A stretch of 32,335 bases of DNA from contig DASUFP010000099.1 of NCBI GenBank assembly GCA_036274495.1, forward strand, positions 1 through 32,335, written 5' to 3'. Below, in pieces: positions 16,886 through 25,301 of this stretch. Each line of letters starts with the position of its first letter. The first letter of the stretch is position 1. Under the pieces are notes generated by a model. That model worked only from the letters and a program-made list of their open reading frames with translations, was not told where the DNA came from and did not search any database. The stretch comes from DASUFP01 sp036274495 (GTDB taxonomy: Bacteria; Bacteroidota; Bacteroidia; AKYH767-A; OLB10). The position numbers were made by a program, and so were the translations under genes.

Positions 16886-17569
16886 TCAGCGACTGGGCCT
16901 GCGAAAGCTTTTGGTTGTAATGATTACAATACCCCCGGTGGCATCTCCGTATTGGGCTGGTATACCACCAGTTAACACCGAAATTTCTGCAATTGCACTG
17001 TTTGGCAAGGAAAAAGGACCTGTCATTTTTATTCCATCAACAATATATAATGTCGCATCTTCTCTGGATCCCCTCACATTTAAACTGCCCCCATCATCTT
17101 CCTGATAAACTCCTGCTGTTGTAGCCACCAGGTCTTTCAAGTCGCGGCTTACCGCATGTTCTATCTCCTCGGTGCCTATCACTTTCATGGTAGCAGTTAC
17201 GCCAGGATCTATAAGTGGCGCTTCCCAGGGAATTTCAACTACAGGGAGTTGATTATCAGGCGATAATACAAAATTTACATAGGTGATTTTTTCAGTCGAT
17301 ACAACGACATCCCGGACTTCGGAAGAAGAAAACGTAATGAAAGAGGCTTTAAAATCATATTTCCCGGGAGCTAACGGTTTGATTTTGAATCTTCCCAAGG
17401 AATCTGCCACCACTCCGTGCAAATTACCGTTGAAATAGTAGCTAATTGTTGCACCCGGCAATGGCAGTCCGTCGGATTTACCGGTTATTGTCCCGCGGAC
17501 CTCTCCAAATTGGGCCGAGGTAAGAAGTGGCAGTACAATGAGCAATAATAAATAACAGGTCGCTTTCAT
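16886..17569 (-). CDS. Exported CarboxypepD_reg plus TonB-receptor plug protein without a beta-barrel
   Basis: A 227-residue exported protein. The signal peptide is about 1-19 (ending LLTSA). Residues 22-103 form a CarboxypepD_reg-like beta-sandwich (RGTITGKSDGLPLPGATISY, DSLGRFKIKPLAPGKYDF). Residues 125-220 form a TonB-dependent receptor plug: EEIEHAVSRDLKDLVATTAGV, LNVRGSREDATLYIVDGIKM and QYGDATGGIVIITTK. In normal receptors a barrel of 500 or more residues follows; here the protein ends seven residues later (SFRRPSR). Only 93 bases separate the stop from the M16 gene, so there is no barrel remnant. The reading frame is clean. It lies divergent from an ECF sigma/anti-sigma pair, with 135 bases between. 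It might act as a soluble periplasmic adaptor or signal partner; the domain calls are solid, the role is open. Confidence 0.87.
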   Translation of the reverse strand: MKATCYLLLLIVLPLLTSAQFGEVRGTITGKSDGLPLPGATISYYFNGNLHGVVADSLGRFKIKPLAPGKYDFKASFITFSSSEVRDVVVSTEKITYVNFVLSPDNQLPVVEIPWEAPLIDPGVTATMKVIGTEEIEHAVSRDLKDLVATTAGVYQEDDGGSLNVRGSREDATLYIVDGIKMTGPFSLPNSAIAEISVLTGGIPAQYGDATGGIVIITTKSFRRPSR

Positions 17570-17669
17570 GTTTAAGGATTTAGAAATGGTGAAATTAATT
17601 TGAGTAACCTGAACCGATAAACACGCAATTCAAATACGTTTAAGATTCAACCGGATGGTGCGGCAACAA

Positions 17670-17721
17670 GCCGGTTTCCATAAAATTTCACCTAATTTTA
17701 TGGAATGAGCCGGAAACCGGC
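17670..17721. promoter_or_regulatory. Nested inverted repeats over the sigma factor start codon
   Basis: TTCCATAAAATT (17676-17687) and AATTTTATGGAA (17694-17705) are perfect 12-base arms around a 6-base loop, ending on the A of the sigma factor ATG. A second pair overlaps it: GCCGGTTTCC (17670-17679) with GGAAACCGGC (17712-17721). The 3' arm also forms its own hairpin GCCGG-AAA-CCGGC (17709-17721). The folds share bases and cannot all form together, and in each the start codon lies within or beside a stem. This could be an operator or an RNA control of translation. Confidence 0.6.
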
Positions 17722-18343
17722 ATCAGACCCCCATGAACAGCAACATATGCTTTGGTTAACCGGAAAGAAAAACTACCAGTCTCTGGACGATAAAGAGCTG
17801 ATTGTTATCTACCGGAAAAAGGGTGATAATTCAGCAATGGGTGCATTATTTGAAAGGTACTCACATCTTGTATTTGGCGTTTGTATGAAATACTTCAAAG
17901 ACGAAGACACTTCTAAAGATGCAACGCTCCAGGTATTTGAAAAGACCATGCAGGACCTGAAACGATTTGAAATAGAAAAATTCAGTGCATGGATTCACAA
18001 GGTGGCAAAGAACCATTGCCTGATGCAGCTTCGCAGTAAAAAAATAATGATTCCTGTTGATGATGAAGAAGGAATTGCTACGGACCGAATGATGGGACAA
18101 GGATTTTCAACCAGCCCGGAGCAAACCGATAATAAAGAAGCGCAATTATCACTTCTTGAAGAAGGAATTTCGAGATTGAATGAAGAACAAAAAATATGTA
18201 TTGAATTATTTTATTTAAAACGGTACAGCTATCAGGATGTCTCAGAAATTTCGGGAATGACGCTTAATGAGGTTAAGAGCCATATTCAGAATGGCAAACG
18301 CAACCTCAAAATTTTTATGATGAATAACACAGATGAACTCTAA
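17705..18343 (+). CDS. ECF-type RNA polymerase sigma factor
   Basis: A 212-residue sigma-70 family protein of the extracytoplasmic function group, directing RNA polymerase to a stress or envelope regulon. Region 2 covers about 46-112 (GALFERYSHLVFGVCMKYF, then FSAWIHKVAKNHCLMQLR) and region 4 covers about 150-205 (ISRLNEEQKICIELFYLKR, then YSYQDVSEISGMTLNEVKSH). Regions 1 and 3 are missing, as expected for this group. The start at 17705 is embedded in an inverted repeat; an alternative ATG at 17747 (MLWLTGKKNYQS) would place the repeats wholly in the leader and still keep both regions. The anti-sigma gene overlaps its 3' end by 11 bases, implying translational coupling. I cannot read its target promoters from the window. 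Confidence 0.92.
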   Translation: MSRKPASDPHEQQHMLWLTGKKNYQSLDDKELIVIYRKKGDNSAMGALFERYSHLVFGVCMKYFKDEDTSKDATLQVFEKTMQDLKRFEIEKFSAWIHKVAKNHCLMQLRSKKIMIPVDDEEGIATDRMMGQGFSTSPEQTDNKEAQLSLLEEGISRLNEEQKICIELFYLKRYSYQDVSEISGMTLNEVKSHIQNGKRNLKIFMMNNTDEL

Positions 18344-19661
18344 AGTCAAAAACAATATCCTAAACGATACCGATTGTCTTTCGGCCGATCAGTTGTTCCG
18401 CTATAGCCGGAATAAACTTACGCCTGAAGAGAAATACGAGGCCGAATGCCATCTCATCGATTGTGCTTTGTGCACTGAAGCGTTGGAAGGAATCGCGTTG
18501 GTCAGCTCTCCAGCTGTGCTGGATCAGATGAATGCTGATGTCAAAAAACTAATTCAAAAAAACGCATCGGGAGGTGTTAGCGTTCAACCGAAACAATATT
18601 GGCTGGCTGCTGCTTCAATCTCTGCAATTGTTATTTTATCAGTTTATCTCTATTCCGAATACAAACAAGCCCGGCATCCTGATGTTGCACTCCGGCATGA
18701 ACCCGTACAGCTTCCAACTCCTCAGCAAGCAGTTTCCAAATTTGCTGAACCGAACCCTACTGAAAAAGCTTCAATTGCATCCGAACAATCTGTCACACTT
18801 CCTGCAGAAAATGGATCTAAAAACGCTGAACCTTCTTCTGTGAGCAACGCTATTGCCGGTGCAGATGAGGTACAAGCCGATGAATCAACAATTGAACCGT
18901 CGGTTGAAGAAAACGCCCCTGACAATACCAGTCCTCAACCTATTGTACAGCTTAGTTTGGGAAAGCAGTATTCTCCCGCATATACAAATCAAAGCGCCTA
19001 TCCGGCAATTCCTCAATCTAAACATATCGTTAAAGCTTCAAAAGAATCCGATTCAGAAAAAATGGAACTCGCTGAAACCACTTCAGCTAATACTTCTGCA
19101 GATTTATTCACCTCCGCCTCAGGCGCCGCAACGGCAGGCAACATTACCTATATTCAAAATCTTAAGGTAATTGATTACGTATACAGCAACAACACTCTTT
19201 TAAAAGATGTTCCTGCATCTCAAAACTATGTTGATCCGTCCTACGAAAACAAACAAAAAAAGGAACTTGAAGCTAAATCATCTGATGCATTAACCAGAAA
19301 GGTTTCATATCTCGATCTGCTCTCAACCCCAATCAATAACTATAAAAACAAAAATTACAAAAGTGCCGTATCCGGCTTTAATGAATTGCTCCGTATGTTT
19401 CCCGAAGATCAGAATGCATATTTCTACAAAGGAATGTCTTATTATTACTTAGGCGACTACACAAATGCAATTGCGTCACTCTCGCAACCGGCAAACGATA
19501 CCGGATGCACGTTTAATGAGGAGGCCCGCTTTTACATGGCAAAAAGTTATCTGGCTACCGGTAAAACAAGCATTGCTACCGATCTGTTCGATTCTCTGGC
19601 GGCAGGAAACGGATTTTATAAAAATTTATCCCAAGAGGAACTGAAGCGGATTCGCCAATGA
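18333..19661 (+). CDS. Zinc-finger anti-sigma factor with membrane helix and external TPR-like domain
   Basis: A 442-residue membrane protein that should hold the sigma factor encoded just upstream. The N-terminal cytoplasmic part has the anti-sigma zinc motif H-x3-C-x2-C: His40, Cys44 and Cys47 (ECHLIDCALC), with Cys15 nearby. One membrane helix lies at about 90-107. A long Pro/Ser/Glu/Gln-rich and probably disordered stretch follows (about 115-330), then TPR-like helical repeats at 334-442 (YKSAVSGFNELLRMFPEDQ, AYFYKGMSYYYLGDYTNAI, ARFYMAKSYLATGKTSIATD). The TPR part would lie in the periplasm and could bind a signal protein or envelope structure. Its start overlaps the sigma gene by 11 bases. 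The architecture is seen directly; the regulatory role follows from the zinc motif and the pairing. Confidence 0.88.
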   Translation: MNSKVKNNILNDTDCLSADQLFRYSRNKLTPEEKYEAECHLIDCALCTEALEGIALVSSPAVLDQMNADVKKLIQKNASGGVSVQPKQYWLAAASISAIVILSVYLYSEYKQARHPDVALRHEPVQLPTPQQAVSKFAEPNPTEKASIASEQSVTLPAENGSKNAEPSSVSNAIAGADEVQADESTIEPSVEENAPDNTSPQPIVQLSLGKQYSPAYTNQSAYPAIPQSKHIVKASKESDSEKMELAETTSANTSADLFTSASGAATAGNITYIQNLKVIDYVYSNNTLLKDVPASQNYVDPSYENKQKKELEAKSSDALTRKVSYLDLLSTPINNYKNKNYKSAVSGFNELLRMFPEDQNAYFYKGMSYYYLGDYTNAIASLSQPANDTGCTFNEEARFYMAKSYLATGKTSIATDLFDSLAAGNGFYKNLSQEELKRIRQ

Positions 19662-19702
19662 ACTATTTACTTACCAAAGAATCATAGATCAATCAGAAAA
19701 AG

Positions 19703-22318
19703 TTATTTCCTGAGGTCGTATATCTTTCGTAATTCAGGATCCGCTTCAGATGAATAAATTATCTTGAGTGCATCGTGGGCTGCATTTCTCACTTTAGATG
19801 ACAAAACCTCTCGTCGCATTTCAACATCTTTATCACCAGGCATTGGAATTGCCGAAGAATCCTTATCAGCTTTCCCATACCCCTTTTCAATTGACTCTAA
19901 AGCAAGTGTTGCTGAAAGGCGGTTAGTCCATTCTTGTTCCGAACCGGCATATTTACTCAATCTGGCAATGCCCTGAATTGCCTTATCGGAGTCACATCGT
20001 TCCAGAAATTTGCCATATTCCTGCAATGCATAGTAACGGTCATCGCCTGCGCCGGAATCAAGCCGCTCTGACATAAAATCAAATTGCCGGTCGCCTCCGT
20101 ATATGGCATATAACCCTCCAATTAAATTGTCCATCTCCTTGCTCTCCGAATGTTCCATCTTTTTTAATTCGGCGGCTCCTATTTCAGGATGATGTTTCAT
20201 TGTATATTCAGCTCCAATAAACATCACATTATACGATGAATCTTTCATTGCACCCAACATTAAACTGTCAATGGCAGGTTCCATATCAAAATTTTCGGCA
20301 AGCTGTTCCAATGCAGCATTTCGTACCCCGGAATCATAATCATTGGCGGCCAGTTGCATCAATTTATTCTTAATTTTCTCCTTGTTGTTTTTGGCGATTT
20401 CGGCAGAGCGCTGAATGGCTATCTCACGGATTTTTGGTGAAGGATCATTTAATGCGTCATAAAGCACCTCAGCTTGCGGACTTCCCGGCTTATCAGCCGC
20501 ACCCATATAAGCCATCGCTTCGTATCTGTCCAGATACCGGGGAGCATGATAATACTGATACACCCATTGTGCCGCAGGCTTGATTTCCTCCTTGACGCAA
20601 AGCAGCATTTTTTTAGAATCGAAGTTTACAAGCAGTGGCTGTTGATTTAAAGCAAATGTGAATGTCTGATCTTTTTGAGTGATTACAATCCGTTTGCGTT
20701 CAACATTTGCAGAAGAATAAAAATCAATGTCAACAGGCAATGTATATACAGGCGTTGTGGTTGTATTTTGTAATTGTTCAACACGTATCGAGTATCCGGT
20801 CGAGTCGTTCCAGCTATGCGAAATGCGCAGCTTTGGATGTCCCTTGTCATAATACCATTCATTAAAAAACCAGTTCAGATCTTCTCCGGTAACCTGTTCA
20901 AACGCCAGCCGAAGATCTTGTACCTCCGCAGTTCCAAACCGGTTGTGATTCAAATAATATTTCAAAGACGCGAAAAATGCATCATCTCCGACATAACATC
21001 TGAGCATATGCAAAATACGACCGCCTTTCTGGTACGAATGTCGGTCGTAAACATCTTCCTGTGATTTGTAATGAAAACGAACCAGATCTACCTGTTTGGT
21101 AGCAGCCTCCTTTAAATAGGATTTAAGGTCTTCGGCCAGGTAATAATCGGCAAAATCTTTACCGTATTTGTGTTCGTTCCACAAGTATTCACCATATGTG
21201 GCGAATGATTCATTTAATGTGATGTTAGCCCATGACTCGCACGTAACAAGATCACCAAACCAGTGGTGAAACAATTCATGAGAAATCACATCTTCCGTTA
21301 AATTATCAAGCTGCTGACGGGAATCTTGCTGCATAAACTCGCCGAATACTGTCGCTGTTGTATTTTCCATTGCACCGGAAACGTAATCTCTCACAACAAC
21401 CTGAGCATACTTATCCCATGCATAATCAACTCCAAGTTTGTTTGAAAAAAACTCGAGCATTTCAGGAGTATTTCCAAAAATATTCCGTGCATACTTTTCA
21501 AATTCCGGTTCAACATAATAACTAACTTCTTTCCCTCTCCAAAAATCTTTAACAACCGAGAATTCCCCAACCGCCATCATAAATAAATACGGTGCATGAG
21601 GTAAGTCCATTTTCCAGTAATCGGTGCGGGTACCGTTTTGGGTGTTCACGACAGAACTGATCAGCAACCCATTACTCAATGTGACAAAGTTGGTGTCAAC
21701 AGTAATATATATTTCCTCGGTCGATTTTTGATTCGGCATATCAATTGTTGGAAACCAGGCTGAACTGGCCTGTGTTTCCCCCTGAGTCCATATTTCACGC
21801 GGCTTTCCCTTTGTCTTTCCATCCGGATTAATAAAATACAACCCTTTATCCTCAGTGATTGCCTTACTTCCTCCTTTTGCAAGTTGATTTGGCCGTGCTA
21901 TGTAATCAATTTTAACTTGCAACGTATCCGTGGAGTGATAGAGTTTGTCAAGGCCAATTGTCAAACTGTCATTTTTATATTCGTAAGGCATTTCTTCCTG
22001 ACCGGAGCCTGCTATTTTATAAACACCATTGATTTGCATGCCACGGGCATTTAATATCAATTTGTTCTGAGGGTAAAAATGAGGCTTCAATGTAATTTCA
22101 GCTTCCCCGGGCATAAAACAATGTTCCCAGTCAAATGACACCTCCAGTTTGGTGTGAATCAAATCGAATAATTTAGTTGCTGATCCATGATAAACCGGAA
22201 TTTCAACAAGCGAATCCGAAGGCTCAGGAGTCCCTTTGGATGTCTTAGAAGTGCTGCCGCATGCAGTTAAGATTACAGATAGCGTAACCAACACGAGCTG
22301 GACTGTTTTATGGTTCAT
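19703..22318 (-). CDS. M1 family aminopeptidase lipoprotein with HEAT-like C terminus
   Basis: A zinc aminopeptidase of the gluzincin M1 family, 871 residues from the chosen start. The exopeptidase motif GAMEN is at 315-319, the zinc motif HELFH at 347-351, and the third ligand Glu370 follows 18 residues after it (ITLNESFATYGEY). The last 250 or so residues are helical HEAT-like repeats (YDALNDPSPKIREIAIQRSA, LAANDYDSGVRNAALEQLA). I chose ATG 22318 because it gives a lipoprotein signal, MNHKTVQLVLVTLSVILTAC, with Cys20 as the lipidated residue; an in-frame ATG at 22408 would bury that signal under 30 extra residues. The enzyme should therefore be anchored in the envelope and trim peptides there. 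A J-domain gene lies 118 bases upstream; a shared transcript is possible but not obvious. Confidence 0.93.
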   Translation of the reverse strand: MNHKTVQLVLVTLSVILTACGSTSKTSKGTPEPSDSLVEIPVYHGSATKLFDLIHTKLEVSFDWEHCFMPGEAEITLKPHFYPQNKLILNARGMQINGVYKIAGSGQEEMPYEYKNDSLTIGLDKLYHSTDTLQVKIDYIARPNQLAKGGSKAITEDKGLYFINPDGKTKGKPREIWTQGETQASSAWFPTIDMPNQKSTEEIYITVDTNFVTLSNGLLISSVVNTQNGTRTDYWKMDLPHAPYLFMMAVGEFSVVKDFWRGKEVSYYVEPEFEKYARNIFGNTPEMLEFFSNKLGVDYAWDKYAQVVVRDYVSGAMENTTATVFGEFMQQDSRQQLDNLTEDVISHELFHHWFGDLVTCESWANITLNESFATYGEYLWNEHKYGKDFADYYLAEDLKSYLKEAATKQVDLVRFHYKSQEDVYDRHSYQKGGRILHMLRCYVGDDAFFASLKYYLNHNRFGTAEVQDLRLAFEQVTGEDLNWFFNEWYYDKGHPKLRISHSWNDSTGYSIRVEQLQNTTTTPVYTLPVDIDFYSSANVERKRIVITQKDQTFTFALNQQPLLVNFDSKKMLLCVKEEIKPAAQWVYQYYHAPRYLDRYEAMAYMGAADKPGSPQAEVLYDALNDPSPKIREIAIQRSAEIAKNNKEKIKNKLMQLAANDYDSGVRNAALEQLAENFDMEPAIDSLMLGAMKDSSYNVMFIGAEYTMKHHPEIGAAELKKMEHSESKEMDNLIGGLYAIYGGDRQFDFMSERLDSGAGDDRYYALQEYGKFLERCDSDKAIQGIARLSKYAGSEQEWTNRLSATLALESIEKGYGKADKDSSAIPMPGDKDVEMRREVLSSKVRNAAHDALKIIYSSEADPELRKIYDLRK

Positions 22319-22436
22319 AATTTGGGAGTTAGTAGCGTTCCCCGGCTCAATATGGTAACCTTTCAGAGCCCATCGCTTTGGCGTAAAATTCGCAAAAATC
22401 AAACACATTTTGTCTGATCCATCAAAAAAAGCATCA

Positions 22437-23432
22437 TTATGTCATCGACTTGGTTACCCAATAAATCCAATTGCTTTTTACCATTGGAAAAGCCTGATCA
22501 ACTCCTGACTCATAACCTTTTTCCAAATATTCCTGAACCAGCGGAAAAGAGTCTGAATACCTGAATTTGGGCTTAACTCCCGCTACAGCATAAAGCATTC
22601 TGCAGTTTACCCATCCTATAACATTTCCTGCGACTGCGGCTGCATAAATCCCGACATATTCAGCAAAATAAACAACGGCACTGATGGTACATACTATTTT
22701 TAGGGCGCTTCCCAATGTGTGAAAGAGCATGGCCGTTCTGGACCTTGGTATAAGTACTACATGATGCAGCCTTCTCCAACTTTTATTAGAATGTAAAACA
22801 TCCCTTTCACTTTCATAATGCATAGGATATTCATAGGGATCAGGTCCTGCCAGCTGATTTTTCATATAAAAGCAATCACGCGGCAGCGACAATACTGTTT
22901 GGGGATCTGAAGTAAATTTTTTTGTTCCTATTTGAATTGAAGCGGGGTCAATCAAAATTGTGCCTTGTCTCAAAGGACATACAATGAATGTCAGTGTTGT
23001 TTCCCGTACCGAAATACCGTTATGAATCACATAACGGCTGCTGACATAAGGAGGGCCGGTAACATGAAAATCACGAAAGCCGGGACGGTTGAACAATCTG
23101 CCGGCCGAAGAATATGTGAAAGCAACATGCACCTCATCATTCATTGGAATTGTTGAAGGCATGACCTTACAATAAAAATAATTTTCAACCTGTGACTGAG
23201 AAGCGGCTGCAGAGCTGTACTGTTCGGATCCGGTCAGATCATAAATTGCCCTTTTATTATCATCTATCAAAAAACTGTAGGCTATCTGTATCTCCTTGAA
23301 GCGGTCTTCAGCTGCCGGATCATCCGGGTTGTGATCGGGATGATACCTTTTAGCAAGCTCAAGCCATTTTTTTCGTATCTGGGATTTTGAAGCCCCCCTT
23401 TTTAGTCCGAGCGTTTTATAGTAGTCCCTCAA
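22437..23432 (-). CDS. J-domain membrane protein with a BatD-like middle region
   Basis: A 331-residue protein. Residues 1-67 are a clear J-domain with HPD at 31-33 (AKRYHPDHNPDD), which stimulates DnaK. The glycine-rich and zinc domains of true DnaJ are absent. Residues 84-183 look like the N-terminal module of BatD (oxygen-tolerance family): FNRPGFRDFHVTGPPYVSSR, VRETTLTFIVCPLRQGTILI and IDPASIQIGTKKFTSDPQTV follow the BatD order of F-x-DF-x-V-GP, Y-x-x-x-P-x-x-G and I-P-P-A-x-x-x-G-K-x-Y-x-S. One or two membrane helices lie at about 240-275, and the C-terminal 55 residues are unassigned. With no signal peptide, the BatD-like part would be cytoplasmic, unlike real BatD. The J-domain is certain; the BatD relation is recognised by eye and needs a profile search. 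Confidence 0.85.
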   Translation of the reverse strand: MRDYYKTLGLKRGASKSQIRKKWLELAKRYHPDHNPDDPAAEDRFKEIQIAYSFLIDDNKRAIYDLTGSEQYSSAAASQSQVENYFYCKVMPSTIPMNDEVHVAFTYSSAGRLFNRPGFRDFHVTGPPYVSSRYVIHNGISVRETTLTFIVCPLRQGTILIDPASIQIGTKKFTSDPQTVLSLPRDCFYMKNQLAGPDPYEYPMHYESERDVLHSNKSWRRLHHVVLIPRSRTAMLFHTLGSALKIVCTISAVVYFAEYVGIYAAAVAGNVIGWVNCRMLYAVAGVKPKFRYSDSFPLVQEYLEKGYESGVDQAFPMVKSNWIYWVTKSMT

Positions 23433-23653
23433 AACTGTTCCGTTAATTTTTTTCGTAAAAATAAATTGATCGCTTTTTTGAACCCGGAAGTTTCCTGAAT
23501 AATCAGCAACAATATCATTCTATAATTGAGCTGGGAGACAATTTGGTTATACCAACGACTTTATTAAGATTGAATTGTTAAATATAATTTGAAATACACA
23601 ATATCTGCAACTATTTCGGGTTGATATTTGCGTTGAGTAATTAAACCCGCCGA

Positions 23654-24193
23654 ATGCCACAAAAGAAAATCAGAGAAACAATTCTAACTCTAATCTGTCT
23701 ATGTTCCTTAGTACATCAATCAGAGGGACAAAGTAGAGAAAAGAGAGAAACAGGGTATGGAGCCAGCATAGCCTATGACTTTATGACTGAAGGATTTGGG
23801 GCTGGCCTGAGAGCCCGGATACCGGTTACCGGACACCTTTACCTGGTTCCCGAGTTTGACTATTTCCCTGCTTTTAACGATTACCATGAATTTTATGCCG
23901 GCGGGGCATTGCAGTACGACCTATTTCGACTGGGATCTTACAATTTTTATCTTTTAGGAGCCGGATATTATAATAATTGGATCAATGCTGACGATTTTGC
24001 TCCGGGACAAAAGAAAGAAAACAATTTTGCACCCGAAGGAGGAGCCGGACTTGTTCGCAATAAAGGCTGCATCAGGCCGTTTATTGAAAACAGGTATGAT
24101 TTTAAATGGGAAGAAAATCATCTTCACATTGGATTATACTGGTACCCGGGAGCTTGCCACCGAAAAGAAAAATGCCCGGGAGTAGGAACTTGA
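23654..24193 (+). CDS. Predicted small outer-membrane beta-barrel protein
   Basis: A 179-residue protein I do not recognise by name. A signal peptide at about 1-25 (ending QSEG) is followed by alternating, aromatic- and glycine-rich strands: YGASIAYDFM, GFGAGLRARI, HLYLVPEFDYFPAF, FYAGGALQYDLF, YNFYLLGAGYYNNW, APEGGAGLVR and LHIGLYWYPG. This pattern fits a small porin-like barrel. The last residues (CHRKEKCPGVGT) carry two cysteines and lack the terminal aromatic residue of classic porins. The leader of 221 bases has no convincing promoter. A lipoprotein gene follows after 97 bases on the same strand. Confidence 0.65.
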   Translation: MPQKKIRETILTLICLCSLVHQSEGQSREKRETGYGASIAYDFMTEGFGAGLRARIPVTGHLYLVPEFDYFPAFNDYHEFYAGGALQYDLFRLGSYNFYLLGAGYYNNWINADDFAPGQKKENNFAPEGGAGLVRNKGCIRPFIENRYDFKWEENHLHIGLYWYPGACHRKEKCPGVGT

Positions 24194-24290
24194 TCATGTG
24201 ATTCAATTAAAATTTTGGCATAATAGTAGCTACAACAAGATTCCGTTTCTATTCAGCTAACTCATAAATAGTTCATCAAAACGTAATGTC

Positions 24291-25217
24291 ATGAATGTTA
24301 TTCAAAAAGCCTCAACAGGTTTATTGTTCTCCGGGTTAATTGTAGCCGGTTTTGTAAGCTCATGTAAAAAGGACCGCATTCAGCAAGACGACTATCAGGA
24401 CATGGAAAGCTTTTACAACGACAATAAAGAACAGGAACAGGAATATACAATAGATTCACTGGGCAACAATTGTTACGTTACATGCAATAAGGGAACCCGT
24501 ATTTGTACAACAGCAGAAATGCAGGAACTTCCGGGGAATGCTCCCGTATATTATACTTATACATTGAAAGTTGTTGAGCTGTACAGTGCTAAAGACATGA
24601 TACTATGGAGAGCCCCTTCGGTAACAGGATCCGGAATACTGGAAACAAGTGCTGAAATCAGGGTCCGGTTATTTAAAAACGGAACGCAGTCGGAATTAAA
24701 AAATGGTCGTGTTTACCTGATGGAAACCGCCAACTTACCGGTGACCCAAAGTAATATGCAGCCCTACTTTGGTTACGCATCAGGTTCAAATACAAACTGG
24801 AATGGTTCGTTATCCGGAGTGTACCCCGGCTTTAGCGATACTGTTTCTCATGTTAATGCTACTCCGGCTTATTATGCATCAGAAGTTGGTCATACGGGTT
24901 TTTACAGTGCTGCCCGTCCTGCACCCACTTCCGCTTCAACAACTTCTGTTACTTTCACAGTTGCCGGAACTAACACTCAAAACATACAACTCTTTCTGGT
25001 TTTTAATAATTTCAAATCCATTGTTAAAGCCGATAACCTGGTAGCTAATCATCTCCCAACCGGTGAACCTGTAACCATGATTGCCTTCGCAAAGAAACAA
25101 GACGGCAACTTTTACATGGATCAGCAATCGCTGACTATTTCTACCGGACTACAAGTACCGCTTAATATGACCCAAACAACAGAGGCCGGAGTATTATCGG
25201 CCCTGGGTGCTTTATAA
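24291..25217 (+). CDS. Predicted lipoprotein of unknown function
   Basis: A 308-residue protein of no family I can name. The lipoprotein signal ends in FVSSC with Cys25 as the lipidated residue. An acidic, Gln-rich segment (about 31-56, DMESFYNDNKEQEQEY) follows. Cys61, Cys65 and Cys72 lie close together (NCYVTCNKGTRIC) and could form disulphides. The rest (about 85-308) is Thr/Ser/Asn-rich and beta-like, with aromatic strands such as PVYYTYTLKVVELY and IQLFLVFNNF, consistent with an extracellular sandwich fold. A hairpin 38 bases after the stop (25256-25283) probably ends its transcript. It is likely held on the outer membrane; no function can be read. Confidence 0.72.
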   Translation: MNVIQKASTGLLFSGLIVAGFVSSCKKDRIQQDDYQDMESFYNDNKEQEQEYTIDSLGNNCYVTCNKGTRICTTAEMQELPGNAPVYYTYTLKVVELYSAKDMILWRAPSVTGSGILETSAEIRVRLFKNGTQSELKNGRVYLMETANLPVTQSNMQPYFGYASGSNTNWNGSLSGVYPGFSDTVSHVNATPAYYASEVGHTGFYSAARPAPTSASTTSVTFTVAGTNTQNIQLFLVFNNFKSIVKADNLVANHLPTGEPVTMIAFAKKQDGNFYMDQQSLTISTGLQVPLNMTQTTEAGVLSALGAL

Positions 25218-25255
25218 AAACTGCCAAAGAGGTGTTGTGCCATTTTGAGTGATTA

Positions 25256-25283
25256 AGATAATCCGGGGCCTTCCGGATTATCT
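25256..25283 (+). terminator. Hairpin downstream of the lipoprotein gene
   Basis: AGATAATCCGG (25256-25266) and CCGGATTATCT (25273-25283) are perfect 11-base arms around the loop GGCCTT. It begins 38 bases after the lipoprotein stop and 58 bases before thiL. Only CATTTAA follows, so the T-tract is weak and termination is likely but not certain. Confidence 0.6.
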
Positions 25284-25301
25284 CATTTAAAGCCAATTGA
25301 G

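Noticed and set aside
16875..16895. GCTGAT-A-ATCAGC palindrome over the stop of the plug gene
   Set aside because: The loop is a single base and no T-run follows in either direction, so it is not a credible terminator.
22319..22408. Upstream in-frame start for the M1 aminopeptidase
   Set aside because: It would put 30 residues before a complete lipoprotein signal peptide with a lipobox Cys, which would spoil export.
23433..23653. Possible RNA gene or promoter in the 221-base divergent gap
   Set aside because: I found A/T-rich sequence but no stable hairpin, tRNA-like fold or TTG/TAnnTTTG pair with acceptable spacing.
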